A DNA stretch of 64,000 nt. It comes from Methylocella sp. (GTDB lineage Bacteria > Pseudomonadota > Alphaproteobacteria > Rhizobiales > Beijerinckiaceae). Made by a program: the position numbers and the translations under genes. Positions 50,147 to 59,484 of this stretch are shown here, piece by piece (the first letter of the stretch is position 1; each line of letters opens with the position of its first letter). Location: positions 2,894,501-2,958,500 of the forward strand of contig JBBCGG010000001.1 in the NCBI GenBank assembly GCA_037200525.1, written 5' to 3'. The notes below the pieces were generated by a model. That model saw only the letters and a program-made list of their open reading frames with translations. It was not told the origin of the DNA and ran no database searches.

Positions 50147-51586
50147 ATGGCGTTGAGCACTGAAATGCGCCGACTTGAAGCGAAATGCAGCGCGCGTAAT
50201 GGCTGGCCGAAGTGGCTTCAATGGCTAGAGATTAGCGGCATCCGAGGCTGGCATGGGCAGCGGATATCTTTCGATTTCCCCATAGTGGCCATCGTTGGCG
50301 AAAATGGCTCGGGAAAAAGCACAATTTTGCAGTCTGCGGCGTGCGTATATCAGAACCCCGATGGGCGAACTTGGTATCCAACCGAGTTTTTTCCGGAAAC
50401 AGCTTGGGATCACATAGACAACGTCCGTATTGGATTTTCCTATCGCCAGGGCGAAAAGCCTTCAGAAAGCTCGATAAGAAAACCGACAACGCGATGGCTC
50501 GGCCAACCCGCTAGGCCATTGAGAAGCGTCTCTTATATTGGCTTGGATAGGTTGCAACCCGTCTCTACTCGTGTTGGTTATGCAAGAATTGCAAAAACAA
50601 AACATCAGGAAAAATCTGCCAAAGATTTTGATAAGGATCAACTGCAAAGATTATCGTTCATTATGGGCGAAGAATACGATTTTGCTAAAATGGCTATTTC
50701 AAGCATAGATGATAATAGAGAGATTCCTGTTTTATCTAAATCTAGTATGCCATATTCAGGTTATCATCATGGCATGGGCGAATTAACTACAGCGGAACTG
50801 ATCAGCGAAAACATAACTAAATATAGTCTCGTCCTGATTGATGAAATTGAATCTTCTCTTCATCCACGCGCCCAACGCAGATTGATACGAGATTTAGCGC
50901 GCATTGCTCGAGACACTGAATGTCAAATAATTCTTAGCACTCACTCTTCTACTATCTTAGAAGAGCTACCAATGAATGCTAGAATTTATATTCTGCGCAA
51001 TAGCTCTGGAAGATCGATTGTCAACGGAGTAACTCCGCAATTTGCCATGACAAAAATGGACGATGAGGACCATCCGGATTGCGAGGTCTATGTCGAAGAC
51101 GAGCGGGCTAAGACGTGGTTAGCAGAAATACTTAGCAAACATGCACCAGATCTGTTCGTTCGTTGCCGCATTATTCCCTACGGAACAGCAAATCTCGGCG
51201 TGGCGCTTGGCCAAATGGCAAAGGCAAAGCGATTTCCTCGGCCGACCGTCATATTCCTCGATGGTGAGCAGGAGACTGCGGACGGATGCATATTGCTTCC
51301 GGGTGGTGATGCTCCTGAGCGGGTCGTATTCGATAACTTGGGCAAAGGGGGCTGGGGTGACATACATGTACGCATAAGCCGCGACTATTCGGACGTGTCG
51401 GACGCATGCCAAAAGGCTATGACGCTTTCGGATCACCATGAGTGGGTTAAGGCGGCGGCTAACCAGCTGCGGTGCGGTGGTGACGTTCTATGGCAGGCTA
51501 TGTGTAGTGAATGGGCTAAGGTAAAACCGGTCAACGAAGTCCAATATCTACTAGAAGGAGTACGGGACGCTATTCTCTATACCTAG
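50147..51586 (+). CDS. OLD-like ATPase with TOPRIM-type nuclease domain
   Basis: The product has 479 residues. The N-terminal ABC/AAA ATPase part has Walker A (GENGSGKS, residues 51-58), a degenerate signature (YHHGMGELTTAEL) and Walker B (YSLVLIDEIESSLHPRAQRR), followed by the H-loop LSTHSS. The C-terminal part has CEVYVEDERAKTWLAEIL (TOPRIM Glu) and VIFLDGEQETADG (D-x-x-x/E acidic pair). This is the layout of OLD-family nucleases and of GajA, known for phage defence. No GajB-like helicase or reverse transcriptase partner is adjacent. Codon and base use are more AT-rich than the neighbours, suggesting transfer. A GTG three codons upstream is an alternative start. Confidence 0.75.
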   Translation: MALSTEMRRLEAKCSARNGWPKWLQWLEISGIRGWHGQRISFDFPIVAIVGENGSGKSTILQSAACVYQNPDGRTWYPTEFFPETAWDHIDNVRIGFSYRQGEKPSESSIRKPTTRWLGQPARPLRSVSYIGLDRLQPVSTRVGYARIAKTKHQEKSAKDFDKDQLQRLSFIMGEEYDFAKMAISSIDDNREIPVLSKSSMPYSGYHHGMGELTTAELISENITKYSLVLIDEIESSLHPRAQRRLIRDLARIARDTECQIILSTHSSTILEELPMNARIYILRNSSGRSIVNGVTPQFAMTKMDDEDHPDCEVYVEDERAKTWLAEILSKHAPDLFVRCRIIPYGTANLGVALGQMAKAKRFPRPTVIFLDGEQETADGCILLPGGDAPERVVFDNLGKGGWGDIHVRISRDYSDVSDACQKAMTLSDHHEWVKAAANQLRCGGDVLWQAMCSEWAKVKPVNEVQYLLEGVRDAILYT

Positions 51587-51620
51587 CTCCGCCCATCCGA
51601 ACTTCTCGATACCGCTTTAT

Positions 51621-52145
51621 TCAGACTTCTACAATTCCTTTGAAACTTGCGGCCCGCAGCAGCCCGTCGCCGGTCAATCCACGATAGGCGATCTCGATAT
51701 GGAATATTGGCATTGTCCAGACAGCGCCGGCGACCTTCAAACCGCTGATCGCGGGCTGTTCCGTGCGGATGAAGTCTAACCCCTCTTTCAATTCCTTTGA
51801 GACGGGTGCCGAGAAGCCCGTCCCGACCCCACCGACATAGCGGAGCCCTTCCGGCTCCTTGGCAGCTAGCAGAAGCTTGGCAACCGCCCCTTGCACGGCC
51901 GCAGATGGCTCGTAGCCGATCACGACGAACTCGCCAGACTGCACGCATTTCGTCTTGAGCCAGTCCTTGCTCGGCCCAGAGCGGTACGGTCGATCAAGTC
52001 GCTTGGAAACGATCCCCTCAAGCTCGTTTTCGCTCACGATCTTGAACATCGCCGCGCCGTCACCGCCGTATTCCTCGCTGAGCAGGATGGGCGGCTTGTT
52101 TCGGATGCTGTCGGCCCGCGAGCGCCTGGCGGCCCTCGCCGGATT
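51621..52145 (-). pseudogene. ATP-dependent DNA ligase, C-terminal fragment
   Basis: The frame reads IRNKPPILLSEEYGGDGAAM, FKIVSENELEGIVSKRLDRP, YRSGPSKDWLKTKC, then the OB-fold region ending EIAYRGLTGDGLLRAASFKG. These are motifs III-V and the C-terminal domain of LigD-type ligases (EGIVSKR, D-W-L-K-x-K). The motif I half lies at 52566-52901, with an unrelated YciI gene and a transposon end in between. It is a broken gene. Confidence 0.85.
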
Positions 52146-52173
52146 TAAAGCTGTCTTAAGCCGCAGCGTTGGG

Positions 52174-52467
52174 TCAGCCGGTCTTGCGCAAAAGCGCGCC
52201 GTTGGCCCCGTGGATTTCGTATTCGCGGAGCCGATGCCGGGTGATGCACCCCTCGAGAATGTAGGGATCGTCATCGACCATCTTCTGCGCCGCTTCCAGC
52301 GACGACGCCTCGTAGAGGAACAGGCCACCATCGTCTGGCTGAAGCAGGGTGCCCGCGGAGATCACCTTGCCCTCGCCGATTAGGTTGAGCTGGTAGGCTC
52401 GATGCTTGGGGCGCACGCGCTGGATCTCGGCCTTGTCGCCGTAGTCCATGATGCAAGCGTAGATCAT
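52174..52467 (-). CDS. YciI-family protein
   Basis: The product has 97 residues. It starts MIYACIMDYGDKAEIQRVRP, with HRAYQLNLIGEGKVISAGTL, then DGGLFLYEASSLEAAQKMVD, DDPYILEGC, the YCII fold with its conserved R-x-x-H and DP-Y/F motifs. Related small proteins may act as hydrolases or dehalogenase-like enzymes, but the substrate is unknown. It is intact, yet sits between the two halves of a DNA ligase gene, in the same direction. Confidence 0.85.
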   Translation of the reverse strand: MIYACIMDYGDKAEIQRVRPKHRAYQLNLIGEGKVISAGTLLQPDDGGLFLYEASSLEAAQKMVDDDPYILEGCITRHRLREYEIHGANGALLRKTG

Positions 52468-52485
52468 TGGTCTAAGCTCCTAATG

Positions 52486-52560
52486 TGTTGATTTCCGCTG
52501 AGAACTGACCTGGGAGGGCCAGGAATTTCCACTGAGAATTGACCCGGCTTTTTATGGTCG
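52486..52560. mobile_element. IS21-like terminal repeats (remnant)
   Basis: The sequence starts TGTTGATTTCCGCTGAGA and has two near-repeats, TTTCCGCTGAGAACTGACC and TTTCCACTGAGAATTGACC, about 30 bases apart. Multiple direct terminal repeats of this type are found at the ends of IS21-family elements. No istA or istB gene is present nearby, so it is a leftover end that could explain the break in the ligase gene. Confidence 0.6.
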
Positions 52561-52565
52561 TGGGG

Positions 52566-52901
52566 TTAGTTTGAGTCAAGGCATCGTCGTGCGCGGCGCC
52601 GACACCAACCGGCTGCGTCCAGAATGACCGCTTCGCCGTCGATGACGGCAGACTGCACCGGGAGCAGGAGCAGGGCGCCGGCGATAGCCGGAAAGCGCGG
52701 CGTCCAGTCGAAGCCGTTGCGGATCGTCACTTTGCCGCCCGAGACATAGGCTGAAACCCGGTAGCCGTCCCATTTGATCTCGTGGATCCACTTCTCGCCG
52801 GATGGCGGCTTGGCGACCAGCGTTGGCAGGCAGGGCGGAATCCACTTGGGGAGCGGGCGGTCGAAGAGGCCGGGCTGTTTCGGGTCTGCCGGCTTAGGCA
52901 C
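52566..52901 (-). pseudogene. ATP-dependent DNA ligase, N-terminal fragment
   Basis: The product has 111 residues. It reads LPKWIPPCLPTLVAKPPSGE, KWIHEIKWDGYRVSAYVSGG, with the catalytic Lys in motif I (E-I-K-W-D-G-Y-R), and AVIDGEAVILDAAG (motif III region), then runs into unrelated Arg-rich sequence and stops. It is the front half of the gene whose end is at 51621. Confidence 0.85.
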
Positions 52902-53954
52902 GATCGCACGACTCGAACCCGTTCCGGCGCTACGTCGGTTTTACGGGCTCGTGGACGCTGCGGCTGGGGCATTTGGCCATCGTTGCAAGCGTAACATAGG
53001 CCAACCGGTGGACAAAAAGCGGACCAGACGCCCAGCGGGGAATCAACGCTTTCCTGACGCTCCTCGGAATGAAAAAGAGAGGATTGCGGCCACGAGGAAA
53101 GGCTAGCAGAGGCGCGGGGCGCGCTGCAATGAATGCGACACGAAAAGGTGGGAGACTACCAGCCGTAAGTAGTTGAAATTATATGCGGCAATATTTCTCC
53201 CACCTATGTGATAACTAATTGATTTCACTAGTTAAGAGTTGGCCTACCTCCCCACCAAATTGATTTCATTGCATCTTTGAATTTGACGCCGCCTTCAGGC
53301 CCCCGCTCGTTCGGGTTCGATCGGGCTGCGGGCTCGAAGGCTATCATCAGGCAAACGCTGTCGAATCCATGGGCTGCCGCCTTAAGCTGTAATATTGATT
53401 ATTGACAACTGTTGGTTTGCATCGCATGGTCATTAAATTATATTACGTATGACTTTAGGAGGATTGGCTTACCAGCCGATCCTCTGTCGCTGGCTTTCTG
53501 GCGGCCAATTCTCGCGCCGACCTTATGCTTCAGACTTTTAGCTGCATCCGTTCATCTTAAACGAGCGCTTGCCATAACTGATTCATTTCAGTTCCGGGCG
53601 AGCTCTTCATCCACGCTGTGCGGCGATCTTGTCTCTCAACGCTTCGATCCGTTGGATGATTTTGCGAGCGCTTATTGGCTTCTGTGGCATCTAACATTCC
53701 CGCCGCGGTGCTCGATGATTGCGCAGCACCGAGCGCGATTTTCGGCGCATCGAGATGAAGCGATTCCGCATCCTTTCCTCGCGTTGCGCCAACATCCCGC
53801 ATTGCGGCTGTAGTCATTTGACGCCGATCAGTAGTCTGGCCGTAACTCGCGCTCGTTAGCTTCTCGTTGCTCGAGCCGATGAGTTGGACTGCGCTCGGAA
53901 CGATGCGGTCACAATCTCGGCGCCCTTTTTACCAATCTAAAGTGACGAGATCGC
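52902..53954. other. 1-kb stretch without an identified gene
   Basis: Short frames exist on both strands (for example 53412-53813 plus and 53557-53817 minus), but none has a recognisable family or a good start. A 26-bp segment at 53047-53072 is identical to one inside the GIY-YIG gene (38468-38493). The part from 53160 to 53460 is relatively AT-rich. Confidence 0.45.
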
Positions 53955-55265
53955 ATGAAATTTCTTATCGCGTCGACCCCCGCAACCGGCCATCTCAATC
54001 CATTGCTTGCGATCGGGCGCATCTTGATCGATGAAGGCCACGAGGTCGTTGGTATATCCGCGAGCTTTCTGCGCGACCGCATTGAAGGCATCGGCGCGGC
54101 GTTCCGCGCCTTTCCGGCGGGCGCCGACCTCGACTTGCGCGACATCGACGCGGCATTTCCCGAACGGAAAAACATACCTCTCGGGCCTGAAGAGGCGCGC
54201 TTTACGATGACGCGCGTGTTCATCGACCCGGTCCCAGCTCAGCATGAAGGCCTGAAGCAGGTTCTGCGGGACTTCCCGGCTGACGTCATTATCGCCGACA
54301 ATCTATTTCTTGGCGCCTTGCCGATGCTGCTTGGACCACGGTCGGAACGTCCGGCTATTGTTTTGTGTGGAAGCACGCTTCTATTTGCGCGCCGTGAGGA
54401 CGGAGCGCCGCATTTCCTTGGGTTGCCGCCAGCAAGCAGCGAAGCCCAGCGTCAAGAATATGCCGCCATCTTCGAAAAGACTAAAGCGGATGTGACTGAT
54501 CCTATACGCGAGTACTTGAACGATCGCCTGGCGGGCTTGGGCGTCCGGCCATTATCCATCGATCTTTTCGATGCTCTCATAAAGTTGCCAGACGCCTATC
54601 TGCAGTTGACGGTTCCAAGTTTCGAGCTTCCGCAACGCGATGTGCCCGACACGGTGCATTTCGTCGGCGCCGTCTCAATCGTTCCGAATCAAGCCACTGT
54701 CCCGACCTGGGCCGACGAATTGGATGGCTCGCGCAAAGTCGTGCTGGTCACTCAGGGGACGGTGAATAATTTCGATTTCGGCCAATTGGTCGCCCCGACG
54801 CTCGCGGCGCTCGCCAACGAGCCTGATGTGCTCGTGATCGCGACCGCCGGCGGTCGTCCAATTGATTCCATACCCGGGCCAATTCCCAGCAATGTCCGCT
54901 TGGCCAGCTATCTGCCGTTCGAATGGGTGCTGCCCAAGATCGATGCGCTTGTCACTAACGGCGGCTATGGCAGCGTCAATCAGGCTCTGAGCTTTGGCGT
55001 TCCGCTTGTCACAGCCGGGCTGACCGAAGACAAAGCCGACGTCAACATCCGTGTCGCCTGGTCCGGGGTCGGCATTAATCTCGCCACCAACGATCCGACG
55101 CCGCAGGCGCTACGCGAGGCGATCCGGGCCGTTCTGGATCAACCCAGTTATCGTGCGCGCGCCTCAGCCATGGCCAAGGAGTTCGGCTGCGCCGATACGC
55201 GATCCGAAATCCTCCGGATCCTTCGTCAGGTCTCGGGCATTTACGCCGAAGAAGCAGCCCAGTGA
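53955..55265 (+). CDS. MGT/UGT-type glycosyltransferase
   Basis: The product has 436 residues. It begins MKFLIASTPATGHLNPLLAI, typical of the GT1 family (phosphate/GHxxP acceptor loop), and its C-terminal donor-binding domain contains VVLVTQGTVNN, VIATAGGRPID, ASYLPFEWVLPKIDALVTNG, GGYGSVNQALSFGVPLV, the NDP-sugar motif in which HGG is replaced by NGG. Such enzymes glycosylate macrolides, sterols or other hydrophobic acceptors. It appears monocistronic; the substrate is unknown. Confidence 0.85.
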   Translation: MKFLIASTPATGHLNPLLAIGRILIDEGHEVVGISASFLRDRIEGIGAAFRAFPAGADLDLRDIDAAFPERKNIPLGPEEARFTMTRVFIDPVPAQHEGLKQVLRDFPADVIIADNLFLGALPMLLGPRSERPAIVLCGSTLLFARREDGAPHFLGLPPASSEAQRQEYAAIFEKTKADVTDPIREYLNDRLAGLGVRPLSIDLFDALIKLPDAYLQLTVPSFELPQRDVPDTVHFVGAVSIVPNQATVPTWADELDGSRKVVLVTQGTVNNFDFGQLVAPTLAALANEPDVLVIATAGGRPIDSIPGPIPSNVRLASYLPFEWVLPKIDALVTNGGYGSVNQALSFGVPLVTAGLTEDKADVNIRVAWSGVGINLATNDPTPQALREAIRAVLDQPSYRARASAMAKEFGCADTRSEILRILRQVSGIYAEEAAQ

Positions 55266-55659
55266 TGCGACAGCGCTAAGGATTCCGCGCTGCGAGCCGT
55301 TAATGCTTGCAGCGCATTAAGGTGTGTGCTTCCGGTCCTCGCATCCTCGGCCGCCTCGTGCGGGCGAGGATTTTTTTCGGCGAGGGGTACGAGATCGCGG
55401 TGACAGAGCGCCGTCGATTTGGGAGGACTTTTCAACCGCAACCACGTCGCGCCTGCGCCCATCGTCGCCCGCTTGCGCGTATATTGCGAGCCGGCGTCAG
55501 GTATTTTCGTACTTCCGCGGTATGATGCTGGTCGATGGGCAAGCAAAGGCGCTGCGGCTAGCGGCCGTATGGTATGCCGCAAGCGCAGTCATTGGAAGGC
55601 ATCTCACGTCGCATCGACTGATCCAGCGCGCGGTTACGTGATGATTGCGACGAAAGCGA
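55266..55659. other. Intergenic region after the glycosyltransferase
   Basis: Overlapping short frames are seen but none is convincing. Near 55330-55370 GGTCCTCGCATCCTCGGCCG can fold back on CGTGCGGGCGAGGATTTTTTT, a hairpin with a T run, which probably is the terminator of the glycosyltransferase gene. Confidence 0.45.
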
Positions 55660-55962
55660 TTATCGCACGTGCGAAGGACTCACAACCTTCAGATGCCGCG
55701 CCTGCCGATCCGAGACCTCTGACGCCCTCGATCTTGCGGCGATCCCGCTCCAGGCTTCTTCAAACGTATCGCCAAATCCGATTTGGCGCGGCGCGTTCAC
55801 TCTCAAATCGCTCTTCTCGATGCACCAATGGCCGCCCAGCGAACTGATGAGGAGCTGATTGTATCCAGGCCTGTGCTTCCGAAGGAGTTCTAACAGAGCA
55901 GCTTCTTCGTCGCTGACTTCGAGCATAAGCCGGTCTCCACGTTTTTTTGTATATGATGCCAT
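55660..55962 (-). CDS. Hypothetical protein, up to 100 residues
   Basis: It starts MASYTKKRGDRLMLEVSDEE with GAGG just upstream of the ATG. The sequence continues AALLELLRKHRPGYNQLLIS, SLGGHWCIEKSDLRV, then an Arg-rich end that may be beyond the true stop of a decayed gene. No family was recognised. The N-terminal 75 residues look protein-like. Confidence 0.45.
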   Translation of the reverse strand: MASYTKKRGDRLMLEVSDEEAALLELLRKHRPGYNQLLISSLGGHWCIEKSDLRVNAPRQIGFGDTFEEAWSGIAARSRASEVSDRQARHLKVVSPSHVR

Positions 55963-56781
55963 CGGTAACCTCGCATTTGAGCGTCACGACCATTGAGGCG
56001 AGGCAGGCAGGCCGCGTCTAATGGGTGTGTGCCCTTGGTCCTTTTTTAGCGGGACCCCCGCCAGCCCGTTGAAAGGGCGGCAAGGGCGGTTTATCCAATC
56101 TGCCGAATCGCTGTCGTTGAGCCTTGAAGACGATCTTGAATCTTCAAGGGAGTAGCGAAGCGGTCCGGCTCCCCGCTGGGAAAGCCCGCACTTCTTGGTC
56201 CGGTTCCAAACAGAACCGGCTAGAATTGCATATCGAATGGGAAGACATTGAATTGATACTGTTGCACGCGGATTTCACGACTGTTGCACTTGTAAGCTGG
56301 CTGCCAAACGCTTCAGAATCGACAGTCGCGAGCCGACCTCGGCGGCGAGTGCGCGGCTAAAAGCAACCTTGGATTGTCGAATTTAAGGCAGCAATATTGA
56401 CTAATTTCCCAGTTTTAATGCGGAGAATCAGGCTGTGCCGGGGCTGCGCCAGGGGACGAAGGAACCGCGCGCTTGGCGGCCGGCAGCGCGAGCGATCAGG
56501 CGGCGGCTGACGGATTTCAATGAAGTTGCGGTGGCGCTGACGAAAGGCGTGGACGCTTTACGGACCAGCCTTTTCGATGGGCCTGGCGGCGTTCTCCGGC
56601 CGGCGCCTTTTAGGGCGACTCGCATGCACCCTTCGATCGAAAGGTCGAAGCGCCGGTCGCGCCGCGCTAGCGCAAGCTGGAGATCGATTTAAGCGTTGTC
56701 TCAATGCATCATCCCGAACAGCCGCAGACTGTTCGGGATGATTTCTGGACGCATCGCTAATGATGAAAATGGAACGGACTG
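55963..56781. other. Intergenic region with small frames
   Basis: Three small plus frames occur (for example 56124-56360, with the protein-like piece LHIEWEDIELILLHADFT), but start and family are unclear. Rhizobial-type palindrome at 56708-56742 is listed separately. Confidence 0.4.
56708..56742. repeat. Palindromic repeat, 14-bp stem
   Basis: ATCATCCCGAACAG pairs perfectly with CTGTTCGGGATGAT around a seven-base loop (CCGCAGA). It lies 40 bases beyond the porin stop and resembles, in its CCCGAA...GCAGACT...TTCGG core, the tandem repeats at 62508-62684. It may also act as transcription terminator or mRNA stabiliser for the porin. Confidence 0.75.
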
Positions 56782-58092
56782 TTAGAACTTCACGATAATG
56801 TCGCCGCCAAATGTAAGCTGCGAGCTTTTTGTTCCGACATCAAAGGGCGTGGTGCTGTTCAACGAGGAATCATAGCGAATTTCAGGCCTGACTGTAATGC
56901 TTTTCAAGAACGGCGCCTCCGGAATGGCCGGGGCGGAGATGTTGAGACCAAGAGTAAGCTCGAGATAAGTTGTCGGAGCTGGAGCAAAGGCCCCCGCCAC
57001 GGGAAAGCCGCCGTTGAAAGGGAAACCGTGTTGGGCGTTGGCGAAATTGAAGTTGCCGGGGGCTCCGAGAGACGAAACGAAGAAGTTGTTGTTATCGCGC
57101 CAGACCTCGGCGCGGCCGACGATCTTCAGCCAATCGTTGATCGCGTAGGCCGCATATTGCGCAATGCCATAGCCGTCGAGGCCGCCTGCGGCGTCGTCGT
57201 GGATGTAATTGACGTCGGTGGTGAAGATGAGCTTGTCGGTCGCCTTCCAGATCACGACCATGTCGTTCAGAAAGCGCAACGTAGAGTTCGGGTTGCAGCC
57301 GCCGCATGCTGCGATGCCGACGGGCGTATCCGCGTTTTGCGGACCGATGTTTGTGATCGCCAGAACCGTAAGATTGCCGCCTAGCAGGTTCAGTCCGATT
57401 CCCCCTTCAAACCCGGCGCCGCCATTGTTGTCTCCCTGACCATTGCCGAAGGTCGTATTCACGCCAGTATTGACGCCGGCATAGATATCGACCTCGGGAA
57501 TGACGTGGGCGACGGCCGTGATGCCGGTCAGCTTGAAGGGAATGCCGAAGTTGAAGATATAGGAATGCGAGTAAAGTAAATTGTCCCCTGCGGGAATGAC
57601 TTCGGCGCCTTCCAAAGTGACATATTGGCCCGCTTTGACGTCGATGCCGCCAGAGAACAGCCAGGGCAGGTGGACCTGCACATTGGCTTCGACGACATCG
57701 AGCTGATACCTGTCGTTGATGGCGTAATCGAGTTCGCCGAGAAAATGGGTGTAACGCGCGTCCGACCCGTACATGCCCTGAATCTTGAAGCCGAAATCAT
57801 AGTCCTTCGACGTCGGATCGATTGGACGTTGGATTGTCAGCAACGCCTGGTTCAGCAGCAGAGAGTTTGCTTTGTCAGTGAACAGATGCCCGAAGTTCAG
57901 CCCATTTGCGGGGTCAGCCGGATTTATGGTGATGCCGGCCTCAACTGCGCCGGTTACTGCAAACGTATCCCACCAGGAGGGCGGCGGCTTTGCGGGCGCG
58001 AGATCTGCGGCGCGCGCGAATTGTCCTAGGTTGAGCAGGATAAAACTGGCGCAAAGCGTCGGCAGGACGGATGATCTTGATAGCGTAGCCAT
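56782..58092 (-). CDS. Outer-membrane porin-like protein (BBP2 family)
   Basis: The product has 436 residues. The signal peptide (MATLSRSSVLPTLCASFILL, ending ARAA-D) is followed by WWDTFAVTGAVEAGITINP and regular beta strands with aromatic ends to the terminal Phe (LTFGGDIIVKF). The DTF..GA(V/L)E.G.T.NP start is that of the putative beta-barrel porin-2 family found in alphaproteobacteria. The ATG at 58092 has GGGAGTGGA upstream; the in-frame start at 58155 would disrupt the signal peptide. Substrate specificity is unknown. Confidence 0.8.
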   Translation of the reverse strand: MATLSRSSVLPTLCASFILLNLGQFARAADLAPAKPPPSWWDTFAVTGAVEAGITINPADPANGLNFGHLFTDKANSLLLNQALLTIQRPIDPTSKDYDFGFKIQGMYGSDARYTHFLGELDYAINDRYQLDVVEANVQVHLPWLFSGGIDVKAGQYVTLEGAEVIPAGDNLLYSHSYIFNFGIPFKLTGITAVAHVIPEVDIYAGVNTGVNTTFGNGQGDNNGGAGFEGGIGLNLLGGNLTVLAITNIGPQNADTPVGIAACGGCNPNSTLRFLNDMVVIWKATDKLIFTTDVNYIHDDAAGGLDGYGIAQYAAYAINDWLKIVGRAEVWRDNNNFFVSSLGAPGNFNFANAQHGFPFNGGFPVAGAFAPAPTTYLELTLGLNISAPAIPEAPFLKSITVRPEIRYDSSLNSTTPFDVGTKSSQLTFGGDIIVKF

Positions 58093-58442
58093 GGTTCCAC
58101 TCCCATTAGCGCCGTCGAGAACTATAAAAAGCGCATAGGATGCGTGGACATTCAATCAATCAATCTTGTGCGAGTTTGATTTGCTATGTCTGATGTGTTC
58201 CTGCCACAGTTGGGGCGTTTGTGCGCCATATTGCTACTTAAAGGAACTGTATTTGCTTAAATAGAGGTCAGAGGGAGCCGGTAATTCCTCCGTCGCTCCC
58301 CCTTGCCGCAGCTGTGGCCGCAATCGCCCACGTCGCCGCACGGGAGAATAAAGATTTGTCCGCCGCTTCGATTCTCATTTACGTAAACTTTTCGAAGCCG
58401 ATGTCGCGTTCCTCGGCCATTTTGAGGGCGGATCGCGCGGCG
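58093..58442. other. Porin upstream region
   Basis: The stretch 58156-58300 is AT-rich with TTGATTTGCTATG and TTGCTACTTAAAGG that could form promoter elements of the porin gene, but none can be fixed with confidence. No gene is seen. Confidence 0.4.
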
Positions 58443-59372
58443 TCACGCCTCCATCAACGCCGATACATGCGCCGCCGCCGAGCGGGCGAGACCGTCCAAA
58501 TCATAGCCGCCTTCGAGAATCGAGACGATGCGCCCATTGGCGCGCCGTTCGGCGATCTCCATCAGCCGCGTCGTGACCCAGGCGAAATCGGGCTCGACGA
58601 GATTGAGGCCTCCGAGCGGATCTAGGCGATGGGCGTCAAAACCGGCCGAGATGACGATCAGGTCCGGCACGAAAGCCTCGATTCGCGGCAGAATGCGGCT
58701 GGTCATCGCTTCGCGGAATGCGAGGCCGTCATCGCCGGCCGATAAGGGCGCATTGACGATGGTGTCGTGCTCCCCCCGTTGATCGACTGCTCCGGTGCCT
58801 GGAAAGAGCGGCATTTGATGCGTGGAGGCATAAAGAACTGTCGGGTCGCTCCAGAAGATCTCCTGCGTCCCATTGCCGTGGTGAACGTCGAAATCGACGA
58901 TCGCCACGCGCTCCGCGCCATGAGCGGCCTGCGCATGGCGCGCTGCGACCGCGACAAAATTGAAGAAGCAAAAGCCCATTGGCCGGGCTGTCTCAGCGTG
59001 GTGGCCGGGCGGCCGCACGGCGACAAAGGCGTTTTTCACCGCGCCGCGCATCACTTCATCGACCGCCGCCACAGCTCCCCCGACGCCGTGGCTGAGAGCG
59101 TCCCACGTGCCCGGACTCATGACCGTGTCGGCATCAAGACGGCTGCGGCCTTCGGCGGGAGCGGCGGCCTCGATCGCCTTGACGTAATTCGCGGGATGAA
59201 CGCGAAGAAGCGCCTCGCGGACAAGGCCGGGGGCCAGCGCGCGATGGAGGGCTTGGAAGCGCTCATGTTCGAATGCGCGTTCGATGGCGCGGATGCGGTC
59301 CGGACGTTCCGGGTGTCCAGGACCGGCATCATGCTCGAGACTTGAGGGATGGGTCACAAAAAGAGTGGTCAC
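58443..59372 (-). CDS. Histone deacetylase-like amidohydrolase
   Basis: The product has 309 residues from the GTG at 59372 (an in-frame start at 59426 adds 18). It contains HDAGPGHPERPDRI, RPPGHHAE with the catalytic His pair, DFDVHHGNGTQ and SAGFDAH with the zinc ligands (Asp, His, Asp), and GGY at the end. This is the class II HDAC/acetoin-utilisation family; in bacteria such enzymes act on acetylated polyamines or other small amides. Substrate not known. Confidence 0.9.
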   Translation of the reverse strand: MTTLFVTHPSSLEHDAGPGHPERPDRIRAIERAFEHERFQALHRALAPGLVREALLRVHPANYVKAIEAAAPAEGRSRLDADTVMSPGTWDALSHGVGGAVAAVDEVMRGAVKNAFVAVRPPGHHAETARPMGFCFFNFVAVAARHAQAAHGAERVAIVDFDVHHGNGTQEIFWSDPTVLYASTHQMPLFPGTGAVDQRGEHDTIVNAPLSAGDDGLAFREAMTSRILPRIEAFVPDLIVISAGFDAHRLDPLGGLNLVEPDFAWVTTRLMEIAERRANGRIVSILEGGYDLDGLARSAAAHVSALMEA

Positions 59373-59484
59373 CAAAAGAACTCGCTCATGGATCGCGCTG
59401 GCGAGGCCCGCGGTCGCCGCAACCATGATCTATTCGGAAGAGCGAGTTTACAATGGGCCTCGGGCGGCGCCCCAGAGGGATCGC

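Noticed and set aside
56124-56360. 78-residue plus-strand frame
   Set aside because: It starts with TTG without a ribosome-binding site and has an Arg-rich nonsense end. A short middle part looks protein-like, but this is not enough to call a gene.
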